Below, in pieces: positions 54,401-61,753 of a DNA stretch of 64,000 nucleotides. The DNA comes from Aphidius gifuensis (taxonomy: Eukaryota; Arthropoda; Insecta; Hymenoptera; Braconidae). The position numbers and the translations under genes were made by a program. The stretch is taken from contig NC_057792.1 in assembly GCF_014905175.1 (NCBI RefSeq), forward strand, positions 17,676,963-17,740,962. The letters run 5' to 3'. The notes below the pieces were generated by a model. That model was given only the letters and a program-made list of their open reading frames with translations. It ran no database searches and was not told where the DNA came from. Every line of letters starts with the position of its first letter. The stretch's first letter is position 1.

Positions 54401-56467
54401 ATTTTATCTATACAATCAAGTCATTTTATACATTGTATAGTATACTTTCTTATTGTTCAACAATAAATTCAATGTAAAATTTTTATGTTATTAACTTTTA
54501 TAATTACTAGTTTCATTGTAAATTAAATTTTCTACTAAACGTGACTATTCTTTATGACTCACGACATTTAATTAACCCTGGAATTTTTCATATAATAATA
54601 ATTATTATTTAATTTTTGTAATTAATGAATTTTATTTTTTATTTCAGAACGGAAAGTGTAGCTGAAAAAATGCTTTCTGCATGGTTTACATTTTTATTGT
54701 ATAAATTTATGCGTGAATGCGCAGGTGAGCCACTTTTTATGCTTTTCCGTGCAATGAAATATCAAGTTGACAAGGGACCCGTTGATTCAATATCATCAGA
54801 GGCAAGATACTCACTGTCAGAAGAAAAATTGATAAGACAGTCAATTGACTTTAAACCCATGGTATAGCAATAAATTTTTTTTTCATATAATAAACATGTA
54901 TTTACTACTTTTTTATTTTTTTTTTATCTCATAAATTTATAAACTTGATACAAGTATTTATCAATTTATTTTTTTTGTTTGTTTTAATAGACTGTCTATG
55001 TGACAATTGCTCAGCAGACAGTGTTCAGTGGTTTAGATCCAGCCACTGAAAATGTACCAGTCAAGTTACTTGACTGTGATACTATTTCTCAAGTTAAAGA
55101 AAAATCATTAGACACAATATATCGTGCAACACCATACAGTCAACGACCAAGAAAAGAAGATCTTGATCTTGGTAAATATTATATGAAAAAAAAAATATAT
55201 ATATCTTTTAATTTATTATCTTGTACATGTTGTTATATTTAATTTTTATTTTCCTTTTTCTTTTTGCTAAATAATAGAATGGAGAACAGGTGCATCTGGT
55301 AGATTGATTCTTCATGATGAAGATACATCAACAAAGACTGAGGGTGAATGGAAAAAACGTAATACTCTTAATCATTATAGAGTACCAGATGGTGCATCAT
55401 TGAGTTTAGTATCTAAACAATCATCAATTTATAATTTATCAATATTATCTGAAAAAACAGATAAATCACATAAATATGAAACGCTCAATTTAAGTAAATT
55501 TAGTTCAGCAAGTCCACCTTTATCACGTGCAACATCACCACTTAATCATGATCATGATGGTGGTCTTAAATGTTGGCATCTTGTTAAACATCATGATACT
55601 GATGCACAAAAAGAAGGTGAAAGAGGAAATAAAATGGTATCAGAAATATATTTAACAAGGTTACTTGCAACAAAAGGAACATTACAAAAATTTGTTGATG
55701 ATTTATTTGAAACAATATTTAGTACAGCACATAGAGGCTCAGCATTACCACTTGCTATTAAATATATGTTTGATTTTCTTGATGATCAAGCACTTCATCA
55801 TGGTATATCTGATCCTGAAGTTGTACATACGTGGAAAAGTAATTCTTTACCACTTAGATTTTGGGTTAATCTTATTAAAAATCCAAATTTTGTATTTGAT
55901 ATACATAAATCAAATATTGTTGATTCTTGTTTATCTGTTGTTGCACAAACATTTATGGACAGTTGTTCAACGTCTGATCATCGACTAGGTATAATTATAT
56001 TTTTATTATCTACATAGCTACATAGCTAAATTTTCTTTTTCTTTTTTACTAATTTATTTTGCTAATTATTTCAGGTAAAGATTCACCGAGTTCAAAACTT
56101 CTCTATGCAAAAGACATTCCAGTGTATAAAGAGTGGGTAGAGCGTTATTACTCGGATATAAAAATCATGCCAGCAATATCTGATCAAGACATGAATGCAA
56201 TGTTGGCTGAAGAGTCGAGGGTAAATTATTATTTTTATTATCTTGATGTAATATTATTATTAATAAATATTCTATTTTTTTCTTCAACAGTTACACACGA
56301 CAGAATTCAATACAAATTGTGCATTATATGAATTGTATACATATGCAGGAAAATACAACGAACAATTAATAGTAACACTTGAAGAAGATGAATTTTCACA
56401 AAAACAAAGATTGGCATATAAATTGGAACAGGTGCACAATATAATGGCTGCAGAAGTTAATCCCTGA
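27293..56467 (+). CDS. PlexA: Plexin A (semaphorin receptor), 3' seven coding exons; 5' part outside window
   Basis: The gene encodes a single-pass cell-surface receptor for semaphorins. In axon guidance, ligand binding activates a cytoplasmic Ras/Rap GAP. Seven exons (27293-27475, 51384-54388, 54648-54861, 54991-55171, 55278-55988, 56075-56220, 56291-56467) join in frame into 1538 codons plus TGA, with GT-AG at each junction and matching phases. In order from the first visible residue: end of sema (1-~105), PSI1 (~115-165), PSI2 (~264-320), PSI3 (~422-470), four IPT domains (~474-870), membrane span (~875-897), juxtamembrane helix, then the GAP halves flanking a Rho-binding domain. The arginine pair in LLLRRTES (1062-1063) and the arginine in LPLRFWVN (1388) are present. 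A start codon, signal peptide and most of the sema domain are absent and should lie upstream of base 1. Class A rather than B is inferred from GIPFLDYRTYAM, the three-PSI layout and the C-terminus. Confidence 0.96.
27476..28438 (+). other. Start of the 23.9-kb PlexA intron
   Basis: The donor GTTAGT lies at 27476. Nothing coding is seen afterwards. Moderately GC-rich patches occur near 27690-27860 and 28260-28440, the latter running into the repeated block. Confidence 0.7.
28439..29388 (+). repeat. Duplicated intronic block, copy 1
   Basis: Two sub-blocks recur in the same order about 2.7-2.8 kb downstream. Sub-block A is 28439-28840 (402 nt; copy 2 has 367 nt at 31284-31650). Sub-block B is 29305-29388 (84 nt), identical to 31990-32073. 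The sequence between the sub-blocks (28841-29304) does not visibly match copy 2. No ORF of note is present. Confidence 0.9.
29389..30212. mobile_element. Terminal-inverted-repeat element (MITE-like, non-autonomous)
   Basis: The left end (from 29387, cactgagaaaaaagttt, then TAGATC..AAGAGTTCACTTGATTTAAGT) is mirrored at 30163-30212 by the imperfect reverse complement around AAAATCAAGTGAACTCTTC. This gives inverted repeats of about 45 nt around an AT-rich body of roughly 0.8 kb. Further CACTTGAATCAAGTG-type motifs occur inside. There is no transposase frame. Its left edge coincides with the end of the duplicated 84-nt sub-block, as expected for an insertion. The superfamily is not assigned. Confidence 0.55.
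30216..30822. repeat. Tandem array of four palindromic (foldback) units
   Basis: Four units lie at about 30216-30387, 30404-30532, 30552-30680 and 30701-30822. Each starts with a variant of AAAAGCTATAGGAAAA and ends with the reverse complement TTTTCCTATAGCTTTT, so each can fold into a long hairpin. The stem also carries CTAAGGAAAGGATGTTG against the opposite-strand CTTCCTTTCCTTAG. The first unit's left arm contains about three copies of a ~20-nt AGCTAAGGAAAAGGATGT repeat. Units diverge, unit 1 pairing best. Confidence 0.75.
30823..31160. other. AT-rich DNA between palindrome array and tRNA-like element
   Basis: Nothing recognisable is seen apart from AT-rich sequence and a weak inverted pair around 30855-30945 (ACATTTTTAAGAACCATTTG and a reverse copy). 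Confidence 0.5.
31165..31250 (+). mobile_element. tRNA-derived SINE-like or pseudo-tRNA fragment
   Basis: The A-box-like TGGTTTAGGGATAACGCAC (31172 on) and B-box-like GGTTCAAACTC (31233 on) are spaced about 61 nt apart. The order matches a polymerase III internal promoter. Between them the motif ataggttttagataggttta is partly duplicated, which breaks the tRNA cloverleaf. This suggests a decayed tRNA-derived retroposon rather than a working tRNA. Confidence 0.45.
31284..32073 (+). repeat. Duplicated intronic block, copy 2 (deletion-rich)
   Basis: Sub-block A' (31284-31650) matches 28439-28840 but is 35 nt shorter, with many one- to few-base deletions. Sub-block B' (31990-32073) is identical to 29305-29388 over 84 nt. 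The intervening 339 nt differ from the 464 nt in copy 1. The pattern suits either an old duplication with uneven divergence or a second haplotype/low-quality consensus left in the assembly. Confidence 0.9.
32074..32490. other. GC-richer intronic island
   Basis: Roughly 400 nt of mixed composition (for example cgatatgcgatcgcgggca, about 32267-32285) stand out from the flanks. Short frames on both strands read through but look like no known protein. It may be a conserved regulatory element. Confidence 0.35.
32491..37560. other. PlexA intron, AT-rich, no gene seen
   Basis: The stretch is mostly poly-T/poly-A and A/T-only sequence. A GC-richer patch lies at 33230-33400 and another near 34900-35200. 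A CAG|GTATGT site at 36869/36870, preceded by a partly pyrimidine-rich run, could serve as a recursive splice site. No exon was recognised. Confidence 0.6.
37561..38200. other. GC-richer intronic island with unusually long open frames
   Basis: A 218-codon frame (37595-38251, +) and shorter minus-strand frames overlap here. Their products are dominated by Phe/Ile/Tyr runs from poly-T and by basic or CA-repeat-derived residues, with no recognisable domain. I do not call a gene. The composition (for example cacgtcgtctgcggggcaaa) suggests a constrained non-coding element. Confidence 0.3.
38201..42340. other. PlexA intron, AT-rich, no gene seen
   Basis: There is no recognisable exon or RNA gene. 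A modest GC-rich patch lies at 40370-40500 (tagcgcgcctcac) and an AGGCGCC motif at 41510-41516. The remainder is homopolymer-rich. Confidence 0.6.
42341..42960. other. GC-richer intronic island with short frames
   Basis: An 81-codon GTG-initiated frame (42358-42603, +) and a 67-codon minus frame (42752-42955) lie in a patch of mixed composition preceded by an acceptor-like tttattaacag. The products resemble nothing I know and do not fit plexin. A 12-nt direct repeat (ttggttgatgtg) occurs twice at 42788-42811. It could be a nested exon or a regulatory island. Confidence 0.3.
45855..45878 (+). repeat. (GAT)8 microsatellite
   Basis: There are eight perfect GAT triplets in the large intron. Confidence 0.92.
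51277..51294 (+). repeat. (GAT)6 microsatellite near the large-exon acceptor
   Basis: Six perfect GAT triplets lie about 90 nt upstream of the 51384 exon. Confidence 0.88.
51384..54388 (+). CDS. PlexA: PlexA large exon: end of sema, PSI1-3, IPT1-4, membrane span, start of GAP
   Basis: This 3005-nt exon starts after tttgtgttaccag (phase 0) and ends at CG|GTAAGT (phase 2). It encodes residues 62-1062 of the visible protein plus two bases of the next codon. Cysteine-rich PSI modules begin at C115, C264 and C422, each with a CGWC or CDWC core. IPT/TIG repeats follow (for example SPKYGPKSGGTTIKITG). The membrane span ALVGVILAIVALVIIFIVFL lies at about 53823-53890 and is followed by the basic stop AYRRKS. 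The cytoplasmic part has a long helix (MQEQMDILELRVAAECKEAF), GIPFLDYRTYAMKILFP and FVRTLESNRYFSMRDR. In most animals this region is split by many introns, so a single 3-kb exon suggests intron loss. Third-codon GC is high in the first ~54 codons and almost nil inside. Confidence 0.96.
54648..54861 (+). CDS. PlexA: PlexA exon: GAP domain first half (RTESVAEK...)
   Basis: The exon begins after atttcag, where its first base completes the CGA arginine codon started in the previous exon. It ends ATG|GTATAG in phase 0. It encodes TESVAEKMLSAWFTFLLYKF, ECAGEPLFMLFRAMK and EARYSLSEEKLIRQ, the block following the catalytic arginine pair in plexins. The upstream intron is 259 nt and the downstream one 129 nt. 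Codon use is less AT-biased than in the interior of the large exon. Confidence 0.95.
54991..55171 (+). CDS. PlexA: PlexA exon: Rho-GTPase-binding domain, first part
   Basis: The acceptor is gttttaatag and the exon ends CTT G|GTAAAT (phase 1). It encodes TVYVTIAQQTVFSG, then VPVKLLDCDTISQVKEK and RPRKEDLDL. These match the ubiquitin-like RBD of plexins (VPVK.L.CDTI.QVKEK). In the family this insert binds Rac/Rnd-type GTPases and interrupts the GAP fold. The intron to the next exon is 106 nt. Confidence 0.94.
55278..55988 (+). CDS. PlexA: PlexA exon: end of RBD and GAP second half
   Basis: The exon is 711 nt, entered in phase 1 after ataatag and left in phase 1 at CTA G|GTATAA. It starts EWRTGASGRLILHDED (end of RBD), followed by a variable serine-rich linker. 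The strongly conserved GAP block then follows: KMVSEIYLTRLLATKGTLQ, DDLFETIFSTAHRGSALPL and TWKSNSLPLRFWVNLIKNP. Arginine 1388 in LPLRFWVN (codon 55856-55858) corresponds to the second-half GAP arginine finger of plexins. QTFMDSCSTSDHRLG closes the exon. Confidence 0.95.
56075..56220 (+). CDS. PlexA: PlexA exon: GAP C-terminal helix block
   Basis: The exon starts after attatttcag, where GT completes the glycine codon, and ends TCG AGG|GTAAAT in phase 0. It encodes KDSPSSKLLYAKDIPVYKEW, then RYYSDIKIMPAISDQDMNA, nearly invariant in class A plexins. The flanking introns are 86 and 70 nt. The ORF runs on into the downstream intron; the splice site and family alignment set the end. Confidence 0.94.
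56291..56467 (+). CDS. PlexA: PlexA terminal coding exon and stop codon
   Basis: The exon begins after tcttcaacag with LHTTEFNTNCALYELYTYAG and ends ...KLEQVHNIMAAEVNP followed by TGA at 56465-56467. RLAYKLEQ aligns with RLAYKVEQ near the end of vertebrate plexin A proteins, so the length is as expected. No PDZ-binding tail of the plexin B type is seen, which supports class A. Confidence 0.93.
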   Translation, partial: LHTTEFNTNCALYELYTYAGKYNEQLIVTLEEDEFSQKQRLAYKLEQVHNIMAAEVNP

Positions 56468-56843
56468 TGTCCCGTTATACCAACCAAGCATCCGTCAAAG
56501 CCGCCACGTCATGAGTGGCCATGCTGAGTTCATGATACTTGGTTTATTACAAATTAATTGCCCAGTGATAGTGGCCTAACACAAGCACCATCGTTATCAT
56601 ACGTCGCAACGCAATTTTAATAATGTTTTTCTGTTTTTTTTTTTTTTCTTTTCTTTACTCTATTTTTGTCAACATTTTTCAATCATGTTTTTCTTTTTTT
56701 TTTTCCAATTTTTTATATTATTTTTCAATTCTGTCATACTATATCTATTTTATACTCATCGTCATTGTGATTTAATGAAAAAAAAAAAGATTAAAAAATG
56801 AAGATAATCATGTCTTATTGAACGAAAAAAAAAAATAAATAAA
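56468..56843 (+). other. PlexA: Probable PlexA 3' UTR
   Basis: After the TGA, about 150 nt of mixed-composition sequence is followed by U-rich tracts (56632-56720). The first AATAAA hexamers on this strand come at 56834-56839 and 56838-56843. The real cleavage site is unknown and could lie further on, since AATAAA recurs often in this AT-rich DNA. Confidence 0.45.
56834..56843 (+). terminator. Candidate PlexA polyadenylation signals (overlapping AATAAA)
   Basis: Two overlapping AATAAA hexamers lie about 370 nt after the stop codon, the first seen after it. In such AT-rich DNA chance occurrence is likely. Confidence 0.35.
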
Positions 56844-59800
56844 TATTATAAACAATAATCAAGTGCATGCGCGACGTTCAAGCGAATCAAAATGGTGTAT
56901 CGAAATAATATGAATGAAATTAATAATAACAATATTAATATTAAATAATAAAAGAAAAAAAAAAAAAAAAAACATAGTAGCTAAGAAAAAAATCATGAAG
57001 AATAAATAAATAAATAAATAGGTGTCAAAAAAATTAATGATTAATGCAAAAAAGCATGCGAATTGTAAAAGAAAAAACGAAAAAAAAAAAAAATTGAACA
57101 TGTCTTCTGGAAGGCCGCTGGCTGGCAGGTGTGAAAAAATATTATCATCGCACTTACCAGAAATTTGTATATACCAAAATAATTAAATAAAATGGAAAGT
57201 GAATTATAAATGAAAAGGACTGAACAAAAATAAAAACAACTTATAAAATAATAATAATAATAATAATCATATTGCAATAGATAATTATTATTGTAAATGC
57301 TCACACTCCGGCGGCCGAATTGATTATAAATCGGTGTGTCGTTGTAACTTTACAAAAGAAAAAAAAATATTAATAATAATAATCTATAAAAAAAATATAT
57401 TGTCATAATTTTTAAATGGAAAAAAAAATAAATAAATTGATTATTATAATAATAATTATAATTAAATAATAATGAATTTAAAAAAAAAAAAAAATCAGCA
57501 ATTAATAATTATATATGTGAATTAAATTATTTAAAAAAAAAAAAAATGATAATAATAATTTGTAAATGTTTAATAATTAAATGATCTGCGTCACTTTATA
57601 TAAATATAGACCTTGATAAATTGATTGAAATTTTTACATAAACAACTATTGAAAAATAAAAAAAATAAAAAAATACACAATGAAAATATTTCCATCCACA
57701 TATATTCATTAGAAGAATTTTTTTTATCCCGAAATACATGAAAAAAAAAAATGAAAATTAACAAGGGAAATAATAAATAAAAAAATAATAATATTTATGT
57801 GAATGACTGATTGTTTGTTTTTTAATTGATTGCGATATAATATTAGTACTAGATAAACAATTGATATAAATATATGATTGGATGGTTATGTCATTATGTA
57901 TATGTGTAAATATATATACACTTAAACGCTGGGCGCGAAAAACGCATATGTATATTAGGCTGTTTAGAATAATAATAAATAATTAATGATATTATCACAT
58001 TCAATGAATGAGCTGGAGCAAGTGACTGACGCTCAGAGCGAGTTAGCTTTAGTCTATCAATTATTATTTGTAAAATTCCATTGTCGTTATTAAATAAAAT
58101 TATAATAATAATTAAATTCAAAACAGCCTAATGTATATAAATAATATAAATATATAAATATATATAGAAATATATGTGTCCTTCCGTAACATGATATTGT
58201 CGCGAATTATAAATAAATAAATATTATATTGTAATAGATGCACACACACAAAAAAAAATTCGAAATGAAATAAAAGAAAATAAAAAAAAATATAATTAAT
58301 TATTGTGAGAGAAATAAAATTGATGTCCAGTGTGACGAAAAATTAAATTTTAAAAAAAAAAAAACATATGAGACCGTGTATTAGATGATAGGTACATATG
58401 GACTTTGGCCACGCGCGCTCAAGGCCTATTCGATGTGACGGTTGTGTTGATTGTGCGTGCTTCCGTTTTTCTCGGTCTCTTTATTAAAATACCTCCTTCA
58501 AAGCGTTATTAAAATTATCGAAATATCTTTTTTTTATTTTCTTTATATATATATATATGTATATTAGATTGAGTTAACCGACAAAGAAAAAAAAACATTG
58601 CCATACATTTTTTTTTCATACTCATTATTATCATAATAACTATATCTTTTTTTGAATCATCGAATCATTCCATTTAAAATGAATTAAATACATTGCTAAT
58701 ATTGTCATTATCGAAATTAAAATTTAAACGAAATCGGCAGTATTTGTTGGATGAAAATTACAATGATATAAAAAAAAAAAAAAAATGAATTAATAGTAAT
58801 GAGAAAAACCACCTTTGTGCCACTCCTAATATTGCTTCAACGCCTCCGTCGTCATGTTGTTGTCACTCTTAATTATTGTAATATATTAATTATATATAAA
58901 GAATCACTGTTGAGTATTGTCTGATTGTAATACATTGATATTGAATTGATATGAATTGATAATCATTAATTAACGTAAAAATTAACGAAAAATAATATAA
59001 ATTATAATAAATTTAAAAAACAATTAACAATTGTCGTATTAAACAATTGTAGTGTGAAACAGAAGCAATTTTTTTTTTTAATTTATTTTGTTTATTATAT
59101 AAATATATATTATTTTTTCTTTTAATATTATTATTATTTTTTATTTTTTTTAATGTCAGTGAGAATGAATGATAATTTTTTTAAATGAATGTATTTGAAG
59201 TGCGTCAATTCAATGTGCAAGTTGTTTGTGGAGAAAGTATTTATTGCTCAAAAAAGAAAGAAAATGAATAAGAAATGTTTTCGATTGGAAAAAGATATTA
59301 ATTTAAATGAGGATAATAATGTAAAGAGTTTGATAGAAATTAAATGAAATGGAAAGATTCGGGAGGTCATTTCGACACAAATTAAAATGATGTTATGGGT
59401 GGGAATTGTAACGAGATTATAATATTTAAATAATTGCTCTGGTATACGGTAAAAAAAAAAAAAACAATAAATTCGTATTGATAACAAGAAAAAAAATATA
59501 ATTATAAATAAACCGAACGAAATTTAAAATGCATTGTGCTACGTAGTATGATCTCACAGAAAAATTAAAGAAAAAATAAAATAATAATTTAAATACCACA
59601 TGACAACATGGTACTAATGGATCCAAAGTTTCCTGGTAAATTTTTATTTTACTCATTTTTCCAGGCAAAACAAAATAAAAATATCAACGAAAATGAAAAC
59701 AAAAAAATACATACATTTTATATATAAAAACTTCACTGTAAAAAAATTAAATTTAAGACATCATTTAAATTTAAATGAAAAAAAGAAAATTTAAAATGAA

Positions 59801-61290
59801 AGAAAAATTTAAAAAAATGATAATTTAAAAAAAAACAAACTCTACGTGTGCACATGCGTATACATATCATGTTGACGTTCGGTAATTTTGCGCGTATGTA
59901 TACCGTGTGCATGTACATCTAGGATAATAAAATAGCTAGTTGATAGTAGGACTAGTCTTGATGTTTGTGTGTCTGTGTGTACCCAATCGTCGTCAATTCC
60001 CATCCTTTAAATGTCAACTTGTAACTTCCCCATCTTCCTCATTTCGAAACGCCGAAAAAATTATAAAAATAGAAAAAAAAAAAAAAACGAAAAGCGAAAA
60101 CAAAAAAAAATTGTAAAAATCAAGAAAAAAAATTTTTCTAGTTTAAAATTAAATATCCCATCCCTCATTAATGCTATCTTTTTAAATTGGCATATATATT
60201 TATTCTGATTAAATATAATATTGATGGTTTTTTATAGATAAATGGAACAAAAAAAAAATACTAAAATATTATATAAAATTACAGCCCCGAGTTTTCTAAA
60301 AAAAAAAGTATAAAATATAAAAAAAAAAATAAAATAATAATAATAATATTAATAATAGTAATAATAATTGAAGCATAATAAAATATGTATTTGCATACTG
60401 TATGACTTTCATTTTGCATTCCAACAATGGTGGTATGAATTCTTGTTAAATAATTAAATAAACTTAAAAAAAAATAAACGAAAAAACGAAAAAAAAATAA
60501 CTGCAGAACAATGTGCGCGCTTAGTGTAATAATCATATATTTTATTTCTTTCATTCTGAATTTTCTATGCATCTGTGTCGAGATTTTCTCTCGTTTCTTT
60601 AGTGTATTTCTTCAAACGAGGGGCAAATTATTATGAAAATGCGTGTAACAGCCCAACGAATAGGCAAATCGATGTAAACAATTATCCACGAAATAATTTT
60701 GTTAAAAAAAAAAAAAAAAAATGAAAAACAAAAAATAATGTATGCTTGAAGAGTAAATAATAATTTAAAAAAAATAAAAAAAAAAAACATTGAATGAATG
60801 TCGATGGACTGTGCAAGACTGAGAAAAGCAGTGATTGAAATATTAACCTATCGACTGGGTCTAAACTCATCACTGCTCATTTTTGTCATATTTAATTACA
60901 ATTATACATATTAAATAAATAAATCACGAAAATTAAATTTAACAAAAAAAGATAAATTTAATATTATAATAAAATATATACATCCAATTCATAATTTTTT
61001 TTTTAATTTATGTTTTACAATAGTCATGTTTTTTATTTTTATTTTAAATAAAATTTCAAATAGAAAAAAAATATCAAGAAATTTCAAACATAACAATGAT
61101 TCTTGCTACATTATTTTGTACTTGTTTTTTAATATTAATATATTATTATTATTATAATATCAAAATATATATATATATCATTTTTAAGTTATTAATTTTT
61201 TTTTTTTCTATCTTTTTAATTTTTTAAAATTATTATTATTTTTGTATAAATGTGTGATTAATAGTATGAATAGTGTAATAATTTTGTATG
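56844..61290. other. Convergent intergenic spacer
   Basis: This lies between the two converging genes. It is very AT-rich, with (ATT/AAT)-type runs near 57248-57267. A GC-richer patch at 58370-58500 (ttggccacgcgcgctcaagg) and another at 59830-60010 may belong to long 3' UTRs. No gene was recognised; the short minus-strand frames come from poly-A runs. Confidence 0.6.
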
Positions 61291-61296
61291 TTTATT
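61291..61296 (-). terminator. Candidate polyadenylation signal of the Patched-domain gene
   Basis: TTTATT on the plus strand reads AATAAA on the gene strand, about 57 nt beyond the stop codon. The distance is plausible, but hexamers are common here. Confidence 0.4.
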
Positions 61297-61352
61297 GAAC
61301 CAAAAATAAATATTATTGATAATGATGAATTTAATAATTTTCATTTAATTGT

Positions 61353-61753
61353 TTAATCAATTGTTGTGGCAATTGAAGTTAATGGAACTTGTACTTCAGT
61401 TTCTTTGTCATTATTAATATCATTATTAATTTGTGTTATTTTTTTTGTTTCAGTATGTAAACTTGATGGACCAATTGTACTTAATATAACTGGTAATAAT
61501 AAAAGTCCATGCCAAAGACCAAAAAATATAACAAGAACAAATATTTTCCAAAATGTTTGAAAAACATATGATTCAGAAAATGCCATAAGACTTTGTGCAA
61601 GTAATGTTGATCCAGCACCATATAAAACAGCAGCACCAATATGTCTTACAGCAATTAATGCTCTTGCTGAACGATCATTACCATGACTATTTAAAAATGC
61701 ATGTGCAACATGGGCTGCATAATCAACACTCAAACCAACAGCCAATTCAAGAC
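61353..61753 (-). CDS. Patched-domain gene: terminal exon with GLSVDY and stop
   Basis: The exon begins after tttttatag, where GT completes a glycine codon, and encodes LELAVGLSVDYAAHVAHAFL, HIGAAVLYGAGSTLLAQSLM, and the last spans ending FGLWHGLLLLPVIL. A ~45-residue polar cytoplasmic tail ends ...SIATTID and TAA. The upstream intron is 79 nt. Confidence 0.94.

Noticed and set aside
57248..57304. ATT/AAT-rich repeat in the intergenic spacer as a replication or matrix-attachment element
   Set aside because: Simple AT repeats are everywhere in this window; nothing distinguishes this one.
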